Origin: Anaeromusa acidaminophila DSM 3853
GTDB taxonomy: Bacteria > Bacillota > Negativicutes > Anaeromusales > Anaeromusaceae
Length of the DNA stretch: 64,000 bases
Reading direction: 5' to 3'
Assembly (NCBI RefSeq): GCF_000374545.1
Contig: NZ_KB894584.1
Span: forward strand, 62,001-126,000
Below, piece after piece: positions 9,991-19,537 of the stretch (its first letter is position 1; each line of letters opens with the position of its first letter). The notes below the pieces were generated by a model. It made no database searches and was not told where the DNA came from. It saw nothing but the letters and a program-made list of their open reading frames with translations. Both the position numbers and the translations under genes were made by a program.

Positions 9991-11054
9991 ACAGTATTCG
10001 TTACCGGATTGCCGGGCTGGTTTTTTTATCCATCACCGTAACCGTTGTGATTCTGGTTTTTTTAGCTAACTACCAAATGATGCTGCATTTTGAGACGTAC
10101 CTGTCTATGCAGGGCTTGCATGGCGGCGGGCAGGAGGAAGCCTATCTCAACAATATCCATGATTCGCTGTTTTGGGTGGGAGCGGTCATGGTATTTTTCG
10201 GTTTAGGTTTTAGCTTTTTTTTAGCGAAAGGTATTACCGAGCCGTTGCGGCGTTTAGGAAAGGCAGCGGAAGGTATTGCTGACGGCCGTTACGGAGAAAC
10301 GGTGCCTGTAGAGCAAAAAGATGAAATAGGACAGTTGGCGGAGACTTTTAACCATATGTCCTTGTCCTTGAAGGAAGCGGTTCAATTGCGGCAGCGCTTT
10401 TTGGCTGACGTCGCTCATGAACTGCGTACGCCTTTGGCAGTCATTCAGGGAAACTTGGAAGGCATGCTGGACGGCATTGTACCAACAGATGAAAAAACCT
10501 TATCTTCTTTGCGGGAAGAGGCGCTGCATTTGAACCGCTTGATTCAAGACTTGCGGGAGCTATCTTTAGCGGAGACCGGGCAGCTTCCTTTAGTAAAAGA
10601 AGAGGTGAAGCTTCACGTGCTTGCGGCCCGAGCGGCAGGCATGCTGCAGCCTCTAGCCGAGGAAAAGCAGGTAGTCTTGCAGGCGGAAGCGGTAGAAGTG
10701 CCGGCATTACTTTTGGACAGTCAACGCATGAACCAAATTATTTATAATTTGCTTACTAATGCGTTGCGCCATACGCCTCCTGGCGGGCGGGTGACGGTGG
10801 CTGTGCGGCAAGAAGAAAGGGATGTGCTTTTAGCCGTTAGTGATACAGGGGAGGGGATAGCGCCGGAGCATCTTCCGTATATTTTCGAGCATTTTTACCG
10901 GGTGGACGCTTCTAGAGACCGCCGCAGCGGCGGTTCCGGCATTGGTCTGGCCATCGTGCGTCGCTTGGTGGAAGCCCAGGGTGGCAAAGTGACGGTGCAA
11001 AGCCGTTTAGGTGAAGGCAGCTGCTTTGAAGTTCGTTTTAAAAGGAGAGAGTAA
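9987..11054 (+). CDS. Sensor histidine kinase (HAMP type)
   Basis: Partner kinase of 355 aa. TM1 ~9-29, a short ~45-residue extracytoplasmic loop, TM2 ~60-80, HAMP ~82-135 (ITEPLRRLGKAAEGIADGRY), HisKA with FLADVAHELRTPLAVIQGNL, and HATPase with NALRHTPPGG, DTGEGI and RSGGSGIGLAIV. The small sensor loop suggests sensing within or close to the membrane. Starts inside the regulator's stop (ATGA). Its closest functional hint is the flanking pair of small membrane proteins (8648 and 11240). Confidence 0.9.
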   Translation: MNSIRYRIAGLVFLSITVTVVILVFLANYQMMLHFETYLSMQGLHGGGQEEAYLNNIHDSLFWVGAVMVFFGLGFSFFLAKGITEPLRRLGKAAEGIADGRYGETVPVEQKDEIGQLAETFNHMSLSLKEAVQLRQRFLADVAHELRTPLAVIQGNLEGMLDGIVPTDEKTLSSLREEALHLNRLIQDLRELSLAETGQLPLVKEEVKLHVLAARAAGMLQPLAEEKQVVLQAEAVEVPALLLDSQRMNQIIYNLLTNALRHTPPGGRVTVAVRQEERDVLLAVSDTGEGIAPEHLPYIFEHFYRVDASRDRRSGGSGIGLAIVRRLVEAQGGKVTVQSRLGEGSCFEVRFKRRE

Positions 11055-11080
11055 CTTCTAAAAAAATACTAACCCTCTGT

Positions 11081-11116
11081 CGTACCCTCCCTTTACTCCT
11101 TCTACTCTTGTTTAAA
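11081..11116 (+). repeat. R-repeat copy 4
   Basis: TACTC subtype beginning CGTACCCTCCCTTTACTCC, close to the family consensus; points to the SHOCT gene. Confidence 0.85.
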
Positions 11117-11239
11117 GTTTGCACCTCGTACTCTTTTTTCTTTTCTTCTTGTATGTGCGAAAGATGTCACAATTTCTTCATCGTTTCTTCAAATTCTTTC
11201 GTTATACTGAAGATGAAGAAAAGAAAGGAGGCGCTTCGT

Positions 11240-11494
11240 ATGTGGATGCATGGATTTGGCGGAGGACCTTTTGGATATTTAGGGATGGGCATTGGCATGC
11301 TGATGCATGTGCTGGTGCTGGCGGTGCTGGTACTGTTTGCAGTGTGGCTGTTCCGCTCGCTGAAGGGCGGCTCGGTTACTAAGCATGAAGAAGCGCCGGT
11401 TAACGCGCTGGAAGTGCTCAAGCTTCGTTTGGCCAAAGGCGAAATCACTTTGGAAGAGTACCGTGAACGAAAAGAAGAATTAGAAAAGGTATAG
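11240..11494 (+). CDS. SHOCT-domain small membrane protein
   Basis: Protein of 84 aa with a Gly/Met-rich N-terminus (MWMHGFGGGPFGYLGMGIGM), one transmembrane helix (~20-42) and a C-terminal SHOCT motif (LKLRLAKGEITLEEYRERKE), a short C-terminal helix-hairpin found on many membrane and phage proteins. ATG 11240 is preceded by AAAGGAGGCGCTTCGT; the earlier in-frame ATG at 11108 lies in the R-repeat and is unlikely. Function unknown; SHOCT modules are thought to mediate oligomerisation. A strong terminator follows. Confidence 0.85.
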   Translation: MWMHGFGGGPFGYLGMGIGMLMHVLVLAVLVLFAVWLFRSLKGGSVTKHEEAPVNALEVLKLRLAKGEITLEEYRERKEELEKV

Positions 11495-11512
11495 TCGTTG
11501 TAAGTGTATAAG

Positions 11513-11545
11513 GGGTCCGCGCCATACGGCGCGGACCTTCTTTTA
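11513..11545 (+). terminator. terminator after SHOCT gene
   Basis: GGTCCGCGCC-ATAC-GGCGCGGACC perfect stem then TTCTTTTA. Confidence 0.9.
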
Positions 11546-11591
11546 TTGTGGACAATGTCATGAGAACAACAAATTATTAACAAAACGTATA

Positions 11592-11639
11592 TTGTGTTAC
11601 TGTAAAATATCAGCTATACTATGTTCTAACATGAACATA
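11592..11639 (+). promoter_or_regulatory. pheA promoter with start-site palindrome
   Basis: -35 TTGTGT (11592-11597), 17-base spacer, -10 TATACT (11615-11620). A perfect inverted repeat TATGTTC-N6-GAACATA occupies 11620-11639, directly over the expected transcription start, where a repressor would block initiation. The regulator is unknown. Confidence 0.6.
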
Positions 11640-11661
11640 ACAAGGAAAGGAAGGCAGAAGG

Positions 11662-12501
11662 ATGACGCAGAAGCGATGCATGGCGTATTTGGGACCGGAA
11701 GGAACCTATAGTGAGGAAGTAGCTCGATTTTTAGCAAAAGACGAATGGCAGTTACAAGGATTTCCAAGTATCGAAGATGCTATGTGGGCTGTGGCTCAAG
11801 GCGAAGCGGATTGCTGTGTCGTTCCTTTTGAAAACTCCTGGGAAGGCTCGGTTAATGTGACCTTGGATTTGCTGGTGCATGAAATGGATTTATTTATCCA
11901 GCAGGATGTGCGCTGGCCAATTCGTCATGATCTTTGGGTAGCGCAGAATTGTGAGAAACCAAACAGCATCTTGTCGCATCCTCAGGCGTTGGCGCAGTGC
12001 AGGGCTTTTTTAGGACGAAAGTATCCGCAGGCGGCTAGAATTCCTGTGGTCAGCACTGCAGAGGCAGCGCGGCGCGTTGCTTCCGGTGACGGCGATGCGG
12101 CCATTGGCAGCTCGCTTTTAGGCGAATTATATGGTTTGAAGTTGCTGGAGCGAAGTATTCAGGATGATGAAGGAAATTGTACGCGCTTTGTGCTTTTGGT
12201 GAAGAAACCGGTTTCTTGCAAAGGCGAATCAGTGCAGACTTCTTTGATTTGCCGTATTGACGGCGAAAAACCAGGCAGGCTGTATGAGCTTTTAGCGGAA
12301 TTCGCTAAAAGAGAAGTTAATTTAACGCGTATTGAGTCGCGTCCGGCGCGAACCAAAATGGGAGAATATGTTTTCTTAATGGATATCGACGGAGATGCGG
12401 CGCAGCCGAAAATTGCCGAGGCTATTCAAGCGGTGCGGCAGCGTTGTGTTTGGATGAAGAATTTGGGTTCCTATGCAGTGCATTATGAGGTAACCCAATA
12501 A
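11662..12501 (+). CDS. pheA: Prephenate dehydratase
   Basis: Converts prephenate to phenylpyruvate, the committed step to phenylalanine. 279 aa, the usual length of a monofunctional enzyme. Residues ~5-185 are the catalytic domain (YLGPEGTYSEE start, VPFENSWEGSVN, and the TRF catalytic motif in GNCTRFVLL). Residues ~195-275 are an ACT domain with the phenylalanine-binding ESRP motif, so feedback inhibition is expected. AAGGAAGGCAGAAGG precedes ATG 11662. It appears monocistronic, with its own promoter and palindrome. Confidence 0.95.
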   Translation: MTQKRCMAYLGPEGTYSEEVARFLAKDEWQLQGFPSIEDAMWAVAQGEADCCVVPFENSWEGSVNVTLDLLVHEMDLFIQQDVRWPIRHDLWVAQNCEKPNSILSHPQALAQCRAFLGRKYPQAARIPVVSTAEAARRVASGDGDAAIGSSLLGELYGLKLLERSIQDDEGNCTRFVLLVKKPVSCKGESVQTSLICRIDGEKPGRLYELLAEFAKREVNLTRIESRPARTKMGEYVFLMDIDGDAAQPKIAEAIQAVRQRCVWMKNLGSYAVHYEVTQ

Positions 12502-12577
12502 AGAATCTACATAAAAAGTGGTGTGTTATCGCGGAGACAGGCCGTGATGAATAGGGAATGAAAGGGGATAAGGGTAT

Positions 12578-13174
12578 ATGCGAGGAATGGACACGAAAGA
12601 TCGGATTATGTATGTGGCGATGGATCTGATTTCCGCCAAAGGATTTCGGGCTGTAACCATCAAGGAAGTGGCGGCAGGCGCTGGCGTTAGCGAGATGACG
12701 GTGTTTCGCAAATTTACCAGCAAAAAAAATATGTTGATGGAGGCTTTTGATCGTTTTTCGGTTTCCTTTCCGTTTCAGGAAATCTTCCATGATCAATTGA
12801 CAGGCAATCCGGATATTGATTTAATGAATATCTGCAAGGCCCATTATAAACACCTGGAACATAATCGTCGTCTGATGAATATCTTTTTGAAAGAAGATAA
12901 TAATATTCCCGAGCTGCGGGCGAAGATCCGGCAGTTTCCTGTGGAAATGAAAAAACACTTGATTGCCTATTTCGAGCAAATGCAGAAAGAAGGAAAGCTG
13001 CCCAAGGATAATGCAGAGCTGCAGTACAATAGCTTTTCTACTGTCGCGGTAGGGCAATTCTGGTGGCGCATGTTTATCAACGACAACCCGGCAGAGCAGG
13101 TTCTGGACAGCGACGTCAATACGGTCTTAGAATACTCTGTACGCGCCTTTTTGCACGGCCTGAAGGCTCAGTAA
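12578..13174 (+). CDS. TetR/AcrR-family transcriptional regulator
   Basis: Regulator of 198 aa. N-terminal helix-turn-helix at residues ~10-55 with the TetR pattern AVTIKEVAAGAGVSEMTVFR followed by KFTSKKNML; the C-terminal ligand-binding and dimer domain is all-helical and not diagnostic. ATG 12578 follows AAGGGGATAAGGG; ATG 12587 would place the ribosome site too close. No efflux pump is adjacent in the same direction, so the target is not evident. It lies downstream of pheA with no terminator between. Confidence 0.88.
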   Translation: MRGMDTKDRIMYVAMDLISAKGFRAVTIKEVAAGAGVSEMTVFRKFTSKKNMLMEAFDRFSVSFPFQEIFHDQLTGNPDIDLMNICKAHYKHLEHNRRLMNIFLKEDNNIPELRAKIRQFPVEMKKHLIAYFEQMQKEGKLPKDNAELQYNSFSTVAVGQFWWRMFINDNPAEQVLDSDVNTVLEYSVRAFLHGLKAQ

Positions 13175-13186
13175 GAGATAAGAAGA

Positions 13187-13233
13187 AAGCCGGTTTTGCA
13201 AGAACATTGTTCCTTGTAAAGCCGGCTTTTTGC
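13187..13233 (+). terminator. terminator after TetR gene
   Basis: AAAGCCGG ... CCGGCTTT stem with an extra internal TTGCAAGAAC / GTTCCTTGTAA pairing, then TTTTT. Confidence 0.75.
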
Positions 13234-13267
13234 TGTTGGATAATAAATTGGAGAGACGTTGCTATCG

Positions 13268-13290
13268 AACCGCGAAATACCCGAAAGGGG
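13268..13290. repeat. short ACCGCGAAATAC repeat, copy 1
   Basis: GAACCGCGAAATACCCGAAA; a second copy with the same core lies at 49371-49400. Both are between genes. Confidence 0.5.
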
Positions 13291-13413
13291 ATTTTAAGCC
13301 TAGGAGCTTTGGTATAAGCGGTGGCATAACTGTATTTATCCTTACTAAGGGTCGTATTTAAGCGTTAAGATAGGTATAATAGAGAAAAGACAGTGATAGC
13401 AGGAGGAACTACA

Positions 13414-14205
13414 ATGAATCTTAAGATAGGCATTTTAGGGTTGGCTTTTCTGCTTTTAACCGGCGCGTCGGCGTCAGCGGCGCCGGGCACGCCGGAAATT
13501 ATGAAAGAGATCCAAGTCGATTTAAACCATGATGGCGTAAATGAGACGGTTACGGTTTTAGGCTCTTCTGTTTATGAAAATAGTAAGTTCCGCATGAACT
13601 TGGAACTGCGCATTAAAGATGGGGCTACGCAAAAAATCAGCAAAACCAAAGTAGGTACTGCAGGCTATGAGGTTATTTTGGAAACCGTAGAGGTAACCGG
13701 CGAGAGCCCGCTGGAGATTTTGGTTTCTGTGGCAACCGGGGCGAATAAAGGGGTGCGTGATTTTCAAATATTTACTTGGGGAGAGAAGGGGATTAAACCC
13801 TTATTTACTCCAGAAAATCAGCCTGTGCTGGATATAAAGGGAACCCTTATACCCAATTTTCAAGGGGCTTTAACAGAGCAGTCCAGCGGGGCTCAATTTT
13901 ACCTGGATGTACAAGCCGGGAAAGAACGTTATGTTAAAGAACAGGTCTACAATAAAGACGGCGTGATGAAAAGTAAAATACAGATCCAGGTGGATTCGTT
14001 GCCTTTAATTGCCCTGCAAGCGGTGGATCAGGATGGAGATGGCACGCAGGAACTGCTGTCAACACAAGAACTTTTAGAGAGCAGCAGCCGCATTGCTAAA
14101 ATGACGGCGCTTTGGAAATACCAGAATAAAAAATGGGTCTTGCAACGGATTGACAGCGATCAGCCAATATCGTTCCAGAAGAAAAAGGTAGAGCTAGATA
14201 AATAA
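13414..14205 (+). CDS. Secreted protein with two acidic DxDxDG-like loops
   Basis: Exported protein of 263 aa, family not recognised. Signal peptide residues 1-~23 (MNLKIGILGLAFLLLTGASA) with likely cleavage after ASA-SAA. Two calcium-loop-like motifs, DLNHDGVNE near residue 37 and DQDGDGTQE near 207, resemble VCBS/FG-GAP repeats of surface proteins, with beta-rich sequence between. AGGAGGAACTACA precedes ATG 13414, and a TATAAT box lies at 13375. Only 17 bases separate it from gcvH, so the two are probably co-transcribed although no functional link is obvious. Confidence 0.75.
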   Translation: MNLKIGILGLAFLLLTGASASAAPGTPEIMKEIQVDLNHDGVNETVTVLGSSVYENSKFRMNLELRIKDGATQKISKTKVGTAGYEVILETVEVTGESPLEILVSVATGANKGVRDFQIFTWGEKGIKPLFTPENQPVLDIKGTLIPNFQGALTEQSSGAQFYLDVQAGKERYVKEQVYNKDGVMKSKIQIQVDSLPLIALQAVDQDGDGTQELLSTQELLESSSRIAKMTALWKYQNKKWVLQRIDSDQPISFQKKKVELDK

Positions 14206-14222
14206 TAGTCTGGAGGCGGAGG

Positions 14223-14600
14223 ATGATGAATTTTCCCGAAGATCTGGCGTATACACCGGAACATCAGTGGGTGCGGAGCAAGGACGAAAAAACAGTTGTC
14301 GTGGGTATTACCGATTATGCGCAAGCCGAATTAGGCGATGTGGTCTTTGTGGATTTGCCCCAATTGGGTCGCAAGGTGAACGCCGGCGATAGCTTGCTTG
14401 TGGTGGAATCGGTCAAATCCGTTTCTGACGTGTATGCGCCGGTAACCGGGGAAATTATTGCTGTGAACGAGGCTTTAGAGGATGAGCCGGAGCTGGTCAA
14501 TCAAGAACCTTACGGCAAAGCTTGGCTGGTTGAAATTAGTATGACCGAAGACATGCCGTCGTTGTTGACAGCACAGGAATATGAAAAGCAGCTGGGATGA
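14223..14600 (+). CDS. gcvH: Glycine cleavage system H protein (lipoyl carrier)
   Basis: Lipoyl-bearing carrier of 125 aa that shuttles the aminomethyl group in glycine cleavage. The lipoyl-lysine motif VESVKSVSDVYAPVTGEI is intact, with the modified residue at about Lys-65, and the N-terminus YTPEHQWV is canonical. GGAGGCGGAGG precedes ATG 14223; ATG 14226 is equally possible. No gcvP, gcvT or lpd gene is in the window, so this copy stands alone beside a secreted protein. It could serve a distant system or act as a lipoate relay. A terminator follows directly. Confidence 0.95.
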   Translation: MMNFPEDLAYTPEHQWVRSKDEKTVVVGITDYAQAELGDVVFVDLPQLGRKVNAGDSLLVVESVKSVSDVYAPVTGEIIAVNEALEDEPELVNQEPYGKAWLVEISMTEDMPSLLTAQEYEKQLG

Positions 14601-14602
14601 AA

Positions 14603-14628
14603 AAAAGACCGCATAAGCGGTCTTTTTA
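14603..14628 (+). terminator. terminator after gcvH
   Basis: AAGACCGC-ATAA-GCGGTCTT followed by TTTTTA. Confidence 0.9.
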
Positions 14629-14629
14629 T

Positions 14630-14645
14630 ATAGGTATATACCTAT
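14630..14645. promoter_or_regulatory. 16-bp perfect palindrome before the GGGtGRT operon
   Basis: ATAGGTATATACCTAT, a complete dyad 31 bases before the next start codon and just after the gcvH terminator; a plausible operator. Confidence 0.45.
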
Positions 14646-14676
14646 GATTATTTAGGTTATAGAAAGGAGCGTTTCA

Positions 14677-15369
14677 ATGCAGTATTCAGCAGAAGTACAA
14701 GGCATGACCTGCGTGGCCCGGGGGGCTAATCACGGCGCTGCGCCTATTCCTCAGGAGGGCGCCTGGACGAAGGTCAAGGAAGTCAAGGATGTTTGCGGGC
14801 TGACGCACGGCGTGGGCTGGTGTGCGCCGCAGCAGGGCGCCTGCAAGCTGACTCTCAACGTAAAAAACGGCATCATTGAAGAGGCTTTGGTGGAGACGAT
14901 TGGCTGCTCCGGCATGACTCACTCAGCAGCGATGGCTGCTGAAATTCTGCCGGGCAAGACCATTTTGGAGGCTCTTAATACGGACTTGGTTTGCGACGCT
15001 ATTAATACCGCCATGCGCGAGCTGTTTTTGCAAATTGTTTATGGACGAAGTCAGACGGCGTTTTCCGAAAACGGCCTGCCTGTGGGAGCAGGTCTGGAAG
15101 ACTTGGGTAAAGGTTTGCGCAGCCAAATTGGCACTATGTACGGCACACAGGCAAAGGGGCCGCGCTATTTAGAGCTGGCGGAAGGGTATGTGACCTCCTT
15201 AGGTCTTGACGAAGACGGGGAAGTAATTGGCTACCAATTTGTGCATTTAGGAAAAATGATGGAAATGATTAAAAAAGGCACAGATGCCAATGAAGCAGTG
15301 AAAAAAGCGACCGGTCAATACGGACGGTATAGCGAAGCGGCTCGTTATCTTGATCCGCGGCACGAATAA
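14677..15369 (+). CDS. Iron-sulfur cluster scaffold-like protein of the GGGtGRT operon
   Basis: Cytoplasmic protein of 230 aa with NifU/IscU N-terminal-like features: conserved cysteines in VCGLTHG, GWCAPQQGACK and TIGCSGMTHSAAMA, and a C-terminal half that includes a DxDGEVIGYQFVHLGKMMEM segment. In anaerobes this family occurs with the GGGtGRT protein, exactly as here, 11 bases upstream. A role in Fe-S or sulfur handling is inferred from the cysteine pattern; the pathway is not established. GAAAGGAGCG precedes ATG 14677. Confidence 0.8.
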   Translation: MQYSAEVQGMTCVARGANHGAAPIPQEGAWTKVKEVKDVCGLTHGVGWCAPQQGACKLTLNVKNGIIEEALVETIGCSGMTHSAAMAAEILPGKTILEALNTDLVCDAINTAMRELFLQIVYGRSQTAFSENGLPVGAGLEDLGKGLRSQIGTMYGTQAKGPRYLELAEGYVTSLGLDEDGEVIGYQFVHLGKMMEMIKKGTDANEAVKKATGQYGRYSEAARYLDPRHE

Positions 15370-15380
15370 GGGAGGTGTAC

Positions 15381-16385
15381 ATGATGGTGAAATTTGAAGG
15401 CTATGAACGTCGAGAAGCAAAATTACAGCAATTTTTACAGCAGGTATCGCTGCAGTCGTTAGAGCAGGCCCAGGATATCTGCCAGCAAAAGGGTTTGGAT
15501 ATAGCAGCTATCGTTAAAGGTATCCAACCTATTTGTTTTGACAATGCTTGTTGGGCGTATACCTTGGGAGCGGCGCTCGCGATTCAAAAAGGCTGCGCCA
15601 AGGCGGCGGATGCGGCGGAAGTTATCGGCGAAGGTCTGCAGGCTTTTTGCATTCCCGGTTCTGTGGCGGACAACCGCAAGGTTGGCCTGGGCCATGGCCG
15701 TTTGGCAGCGATGCTGCTGCGGGAAGAAACAAAGTGCTTCGCCTTTCTGGCAGGTCATGAGTCATTCGCCGCCGCAGAAGGCGCTATCGGCATCGCCCGT
15801 TCCGCCAATAAGGTGCGTCAAGAGCCTTTGCGCGTTATTTTGAACGGCTTGGGCAAGGATGCGGCGCTGATTATTTCTCGGGTGAACGGTTTTACCTATG
15901 TGCAGACCGCCTTTGATTACGCGGCAGGCAAGGTGAACATCGTCCGGGAAAAAGCCTACTCGCAAAGCGAGCGGGCCAAAGTGCGCTGCTATGGCGCGGA
16001 TGACGTCATGGAAGGCGTTGCGATTATGCATTTGGAGGGCGTCGATATTTCCATTACCGGCAATTCCACCAATCCGACCCGGTTCCAGCATCCTGTGGCC
16101 GGGACGTACAAGAAGGAATGTCTGGAGCAGGGAAAACGCTATTTCTCCGTGGCTTCCGGCGGCGGCACCGGGCGAACGCTGCACCCGGATAATATGGCGG
16201 CCGGGCCGGCTTCGTACGGCATGACCGATACCTTGGGCCGCATGCATTCGGATGCGCAATTTGCGGGTTCGTCTTCGGTGCCGGCGCATGTGGAGATGAT
16301 GGGTCTCATCGGCATGGGCAACAACCCCATGGTTGGCGCCAGCGTGGCCGTGGCCGTAGCCGTCGAAGAGGCTATGGGAAAGTAG
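15381..16385 (+). CDS. GGGtGRT protein
   Basis: Protein of 334 aa named for its GGGTGRT motif, present here in SVASGGGTGRTLHPDNMAAG near residue 255. It also has conserved cysteines (CFDNACWAYTLGAAL near 52) and a glycine-rich C-terminus. The biochemical role is unknown; the family regularly neighbours the NifU-like scaffold, and the pair probably forms one operon. GGGAGGTGTAC precedes ATG 15381; ATG 15384 is an alternative. No terminator is evident; a dispersed repeat follows. Confidence 0.87.
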   Translation: MMVKFEGYERREAKLQQFLQQVSLQSLEQAQDICQQKGLDIAAIVKGIQPICFDNACWAYTLGAALAIQKGCAKAADAAEVIGEGLQAFCIPGSVADNRKVGLGHGRLAAMLLREETKCFAFLAGHESFAAAEGAIGIARSANKVRQEPLRVILNGLGKDAALIISRVNGFTYVQTAFDYAAGKVNIVREKAYSQSERAKVRCYGADDVMEGVAIMHLEGVDISITGNSTNPTRFQHPVAGTYKKECLEQGKRYFSVASGGGTGRTLHPDNMAAGPASYGMTDTLGRMHSDAQFAGSSSVPAHVEMMGLIGMGNNPMVGASVAVAVAVEEAMGK

Positions 16386-16411
16386 GGGTTACGGATTTTT
16401 TAACAGGAGTC

Positions 16412-16512
16412 GAATCCCTCCGCCGCCGTGGCGGCACCTCCCTTTAATAAGAGAGGCAAAGTAAAGTCCCCCTTGCCAAAGGGGGATGGCCCGCAGGGCC
16501 AGGGGGATTTTG
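16412..16512. repeat. GC-rich dispersed repeat, copy 1
   Basis: CCCTCCGCCGCCGTGGCGGC, CTCCCTTT..., then CCCCCTTGCCAAAGGGGG and GGCCCGCAGGGCC hairpins. The same blocks occur inverted at 58601-58692. Bases 16528-16560 that follow match the inner part of the long R-repeats (CAACCGACATC). Confidence 0.8.
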
Positions 16513-16563
16513 TGAGATTCAGTATAAACGCCATGACAACCGACATCCGCCGAAGGGCAGGTG

Positions 16564-17748
16564 ATGAAGATGCATCGCAATGTGATTATTTTGGGTCTAG
16601 TCAGTCTGTTTACAGATGTATCCAGTGAAATGCTCTATCCGCTGATTCCGCTCTATGTCACCACGGTGCTAGGGGCTTCGCCTGCCATTTTAGGTGTTAT
16701 TGAAGGGGTCGCTGAGAGCCTGGCCAGTTTGCTTAAATTGTTTTCCGGGCGCGTAGCAGACCGCTTCGCCCGGCGCAAGCCTTTGGCCATTCTCGGCTAT
16801 GGCTTGTCAGCGGCGGCAAAAGTATTTTTTATTGTGGCGACAACGTGGACAGGCATCTTATGGGGCCGCGTCAGCGACCGTTTTGGCAAGGGCATTCGTA
16901 CGGCTCCTCGGGATGCCTTAATTGCTGATGCCAGCAGCGCTGATTCAAGAGGCAAGGCCTTTGGGCTGCATCGCGCTATGGATACCGCAGGAGCCGTCCT
17001 TGGCATTGGTCTTGCCTATTGGCTTTTTACCAGCTATAACGGGGATTATCAGATCGTATTTCTGGTGGCGTTGGCGCCGGCTTTTTTTGGCGCGGCCTTA
17101 TTATTTCTGGTGAAGGAAGAGGGCCGTTCGGCAGCGCAAAAAGCGAAAGAGCTGGCTTTTTCCTGGGGTTCCCTGGCGCCGCAGCTCAAGTATTTTTTGG
17201 TCATCAGCTTTTTATTTAATCTCGGTAACTCTTCCAATCAGTTTTTACTGGTACGGGCGGGGACGCTGGGTTTTTCCGCAGCGGAAGTGATTTTGCTCTA
17301 TTTGCTGATGAATATCAGCTATTTTCTTTTGGCGTATCCTGCGGGGGCGCTTTCAGATCGTTTGGGTCGGCGGCGGCTGTTGGTAAGCGGTTACTTGCTC
17401 TATGGCTTGGTATATCTTGGCTTTGCCGTTGCGGAAAGCTCCTGGCCGGTGATAGGGCTTTTCGTCGTGTACGGCCTGTATATCGGCTTGACAGAGGGCG
17501 TAGAAAAGGCGCTGCTGGCGGATATGGCTGTGGAAGGGCAAAAAGCCACTGTGTACGGCTTGCATGCGCTTTTAGTGGGTGTTGCGCTGCTGCCTGCGTC
17601 CATTTTGGCCGGGCTGCTTTGGGAGCTCTTTGGTGTAGCAGCTCCGTTTTACTTTGGCGGCTGTTTGGGCTTGCTGGCCGCAGTAGCTCTCTGGGTAGCG
17701 CTGCGAGGTGAGGAGAAAAGGAACGGTATTGAACAGGAGTCGCGATGA
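16564..17748 (+). CDS. MFS transporter
   Basis: Twelve-helix major facilitator superfamily protein (394 aa) of the inner membrane, most like uncharacterised drug/metabolite exporters. Seen: SSEMLYPLIPLYVTTVLGAS in helix 1, the loop 2-3 signature GRVADRFARRKPLAILGYG and its second-half repeat GALSDRLGRRRLLVSGYLLY. ATG 16564 lies behind a weak GGGCAGG site. The last residues (IEQESR) and the TGA stop are supplied by R-repeat copy 5, so the original C-terminus may have been altered. Substrate unknown. Confidence 0.85.
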   Translation: MKMHRNVIILGLVSLFTDVSSEMLYPLIPLYVTTVLGASPAILGVIEGVAESLASLLKLFSGRVADRFARRKPLAILGYGLSAAAKVFFIVATTWTGILWGRVSDRFGKGIRTAPRDALIADASSADSRGKAFGLHRAMDTAGAVLGIGLAYWLFTSYNGDYQIVFLVALAPAFFGAALLFLVKEEGRSAAQKAKELAFSWGSLAPQLKYFLVISFLFNLGNSSNQFLLVRAGTLGFSAAEVILLYLLMNISYFLLAYPAGALSDRLGRRRLLVSGYLLYGLVYLGFAVAESSWPVIGLFVVYGLYIGLTEGVEKALLADMAVEGQKATVYGLHALLVGVALLPASILAGLLWELFGVAAPFYFGGCLGLLAAVALWVALRGEEKRNGIEQESR

Positions 17749-17835
17749 GAATCGGCGACGGCGCTGGATGCGCCTAGTGCCGGATGCGCCATGGACGGCG
17801 AAGCATCCGGTCTCCACCAGTGAGGGTTACGGGGG
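17729..17835 (-). repeat. R-repeat copy 5 (long form)
   Basis: Starts TTGAACAGGAG inside the MFS gene and ends GAGGGTTACGGGG. Includes a GGCGC-TGGAT-GCGCC hairpin. It matches copy 8 (24722-24815) read on the other strand almost base for base, apart from a TAGTGCCGGATGCGCC insertion. Confidence 0.85.
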
Positions 17836-17870
17836 ATGAGTTTTTAAAATGATTTTTTCATAATTCTCTT

Positions 17871-17907
17871 GCGTACCCTCTCGTGACTCCGATTCTCTTG
17901 TTCAATC
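17871..17907 (+). repeat. R-repeat copy 6
   Basis: CGTACCCTCTCGTGACTCC then GATTCTCTTGTTCAA; faces the 3' end of glpK and lies tail-to-tail with copy 5. Confidence 0.85.
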
Positions 17908-17943
17908 TTCGTACCCTCGGTTTTAATAGTTCGTTGACACTTA

Positions 17944-17995
17944 ACAAACAAAAACGCCCCTCGGCTCCGTGGATTGAGCCGAGGGGCGTTTGGTT
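17944..17995 (-). terminator. terminator after glpK
   Basis: AACGCCCCTCGGCTC / GAGCCGAGGGGCGTT stem with an 8-base loop just beyond the glpK stop; T-rich on the minus strand. Confidence 0.9.
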
Positions 17996-18007
17996 GTTTA
18001 GAAGGGA

Positions 18008-19525
<1,518 letters not shown>

Positions 19526-19537
19526 TTATTAATCCTA

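Noticed and set aside
13175-14222. Glycine riboswitch controlling gcvH
   Set aside because: No glycine aptamer pattern upstream of the secreted protein/gcvH pair; the gene simply follows a secreted protein by 17 bases.
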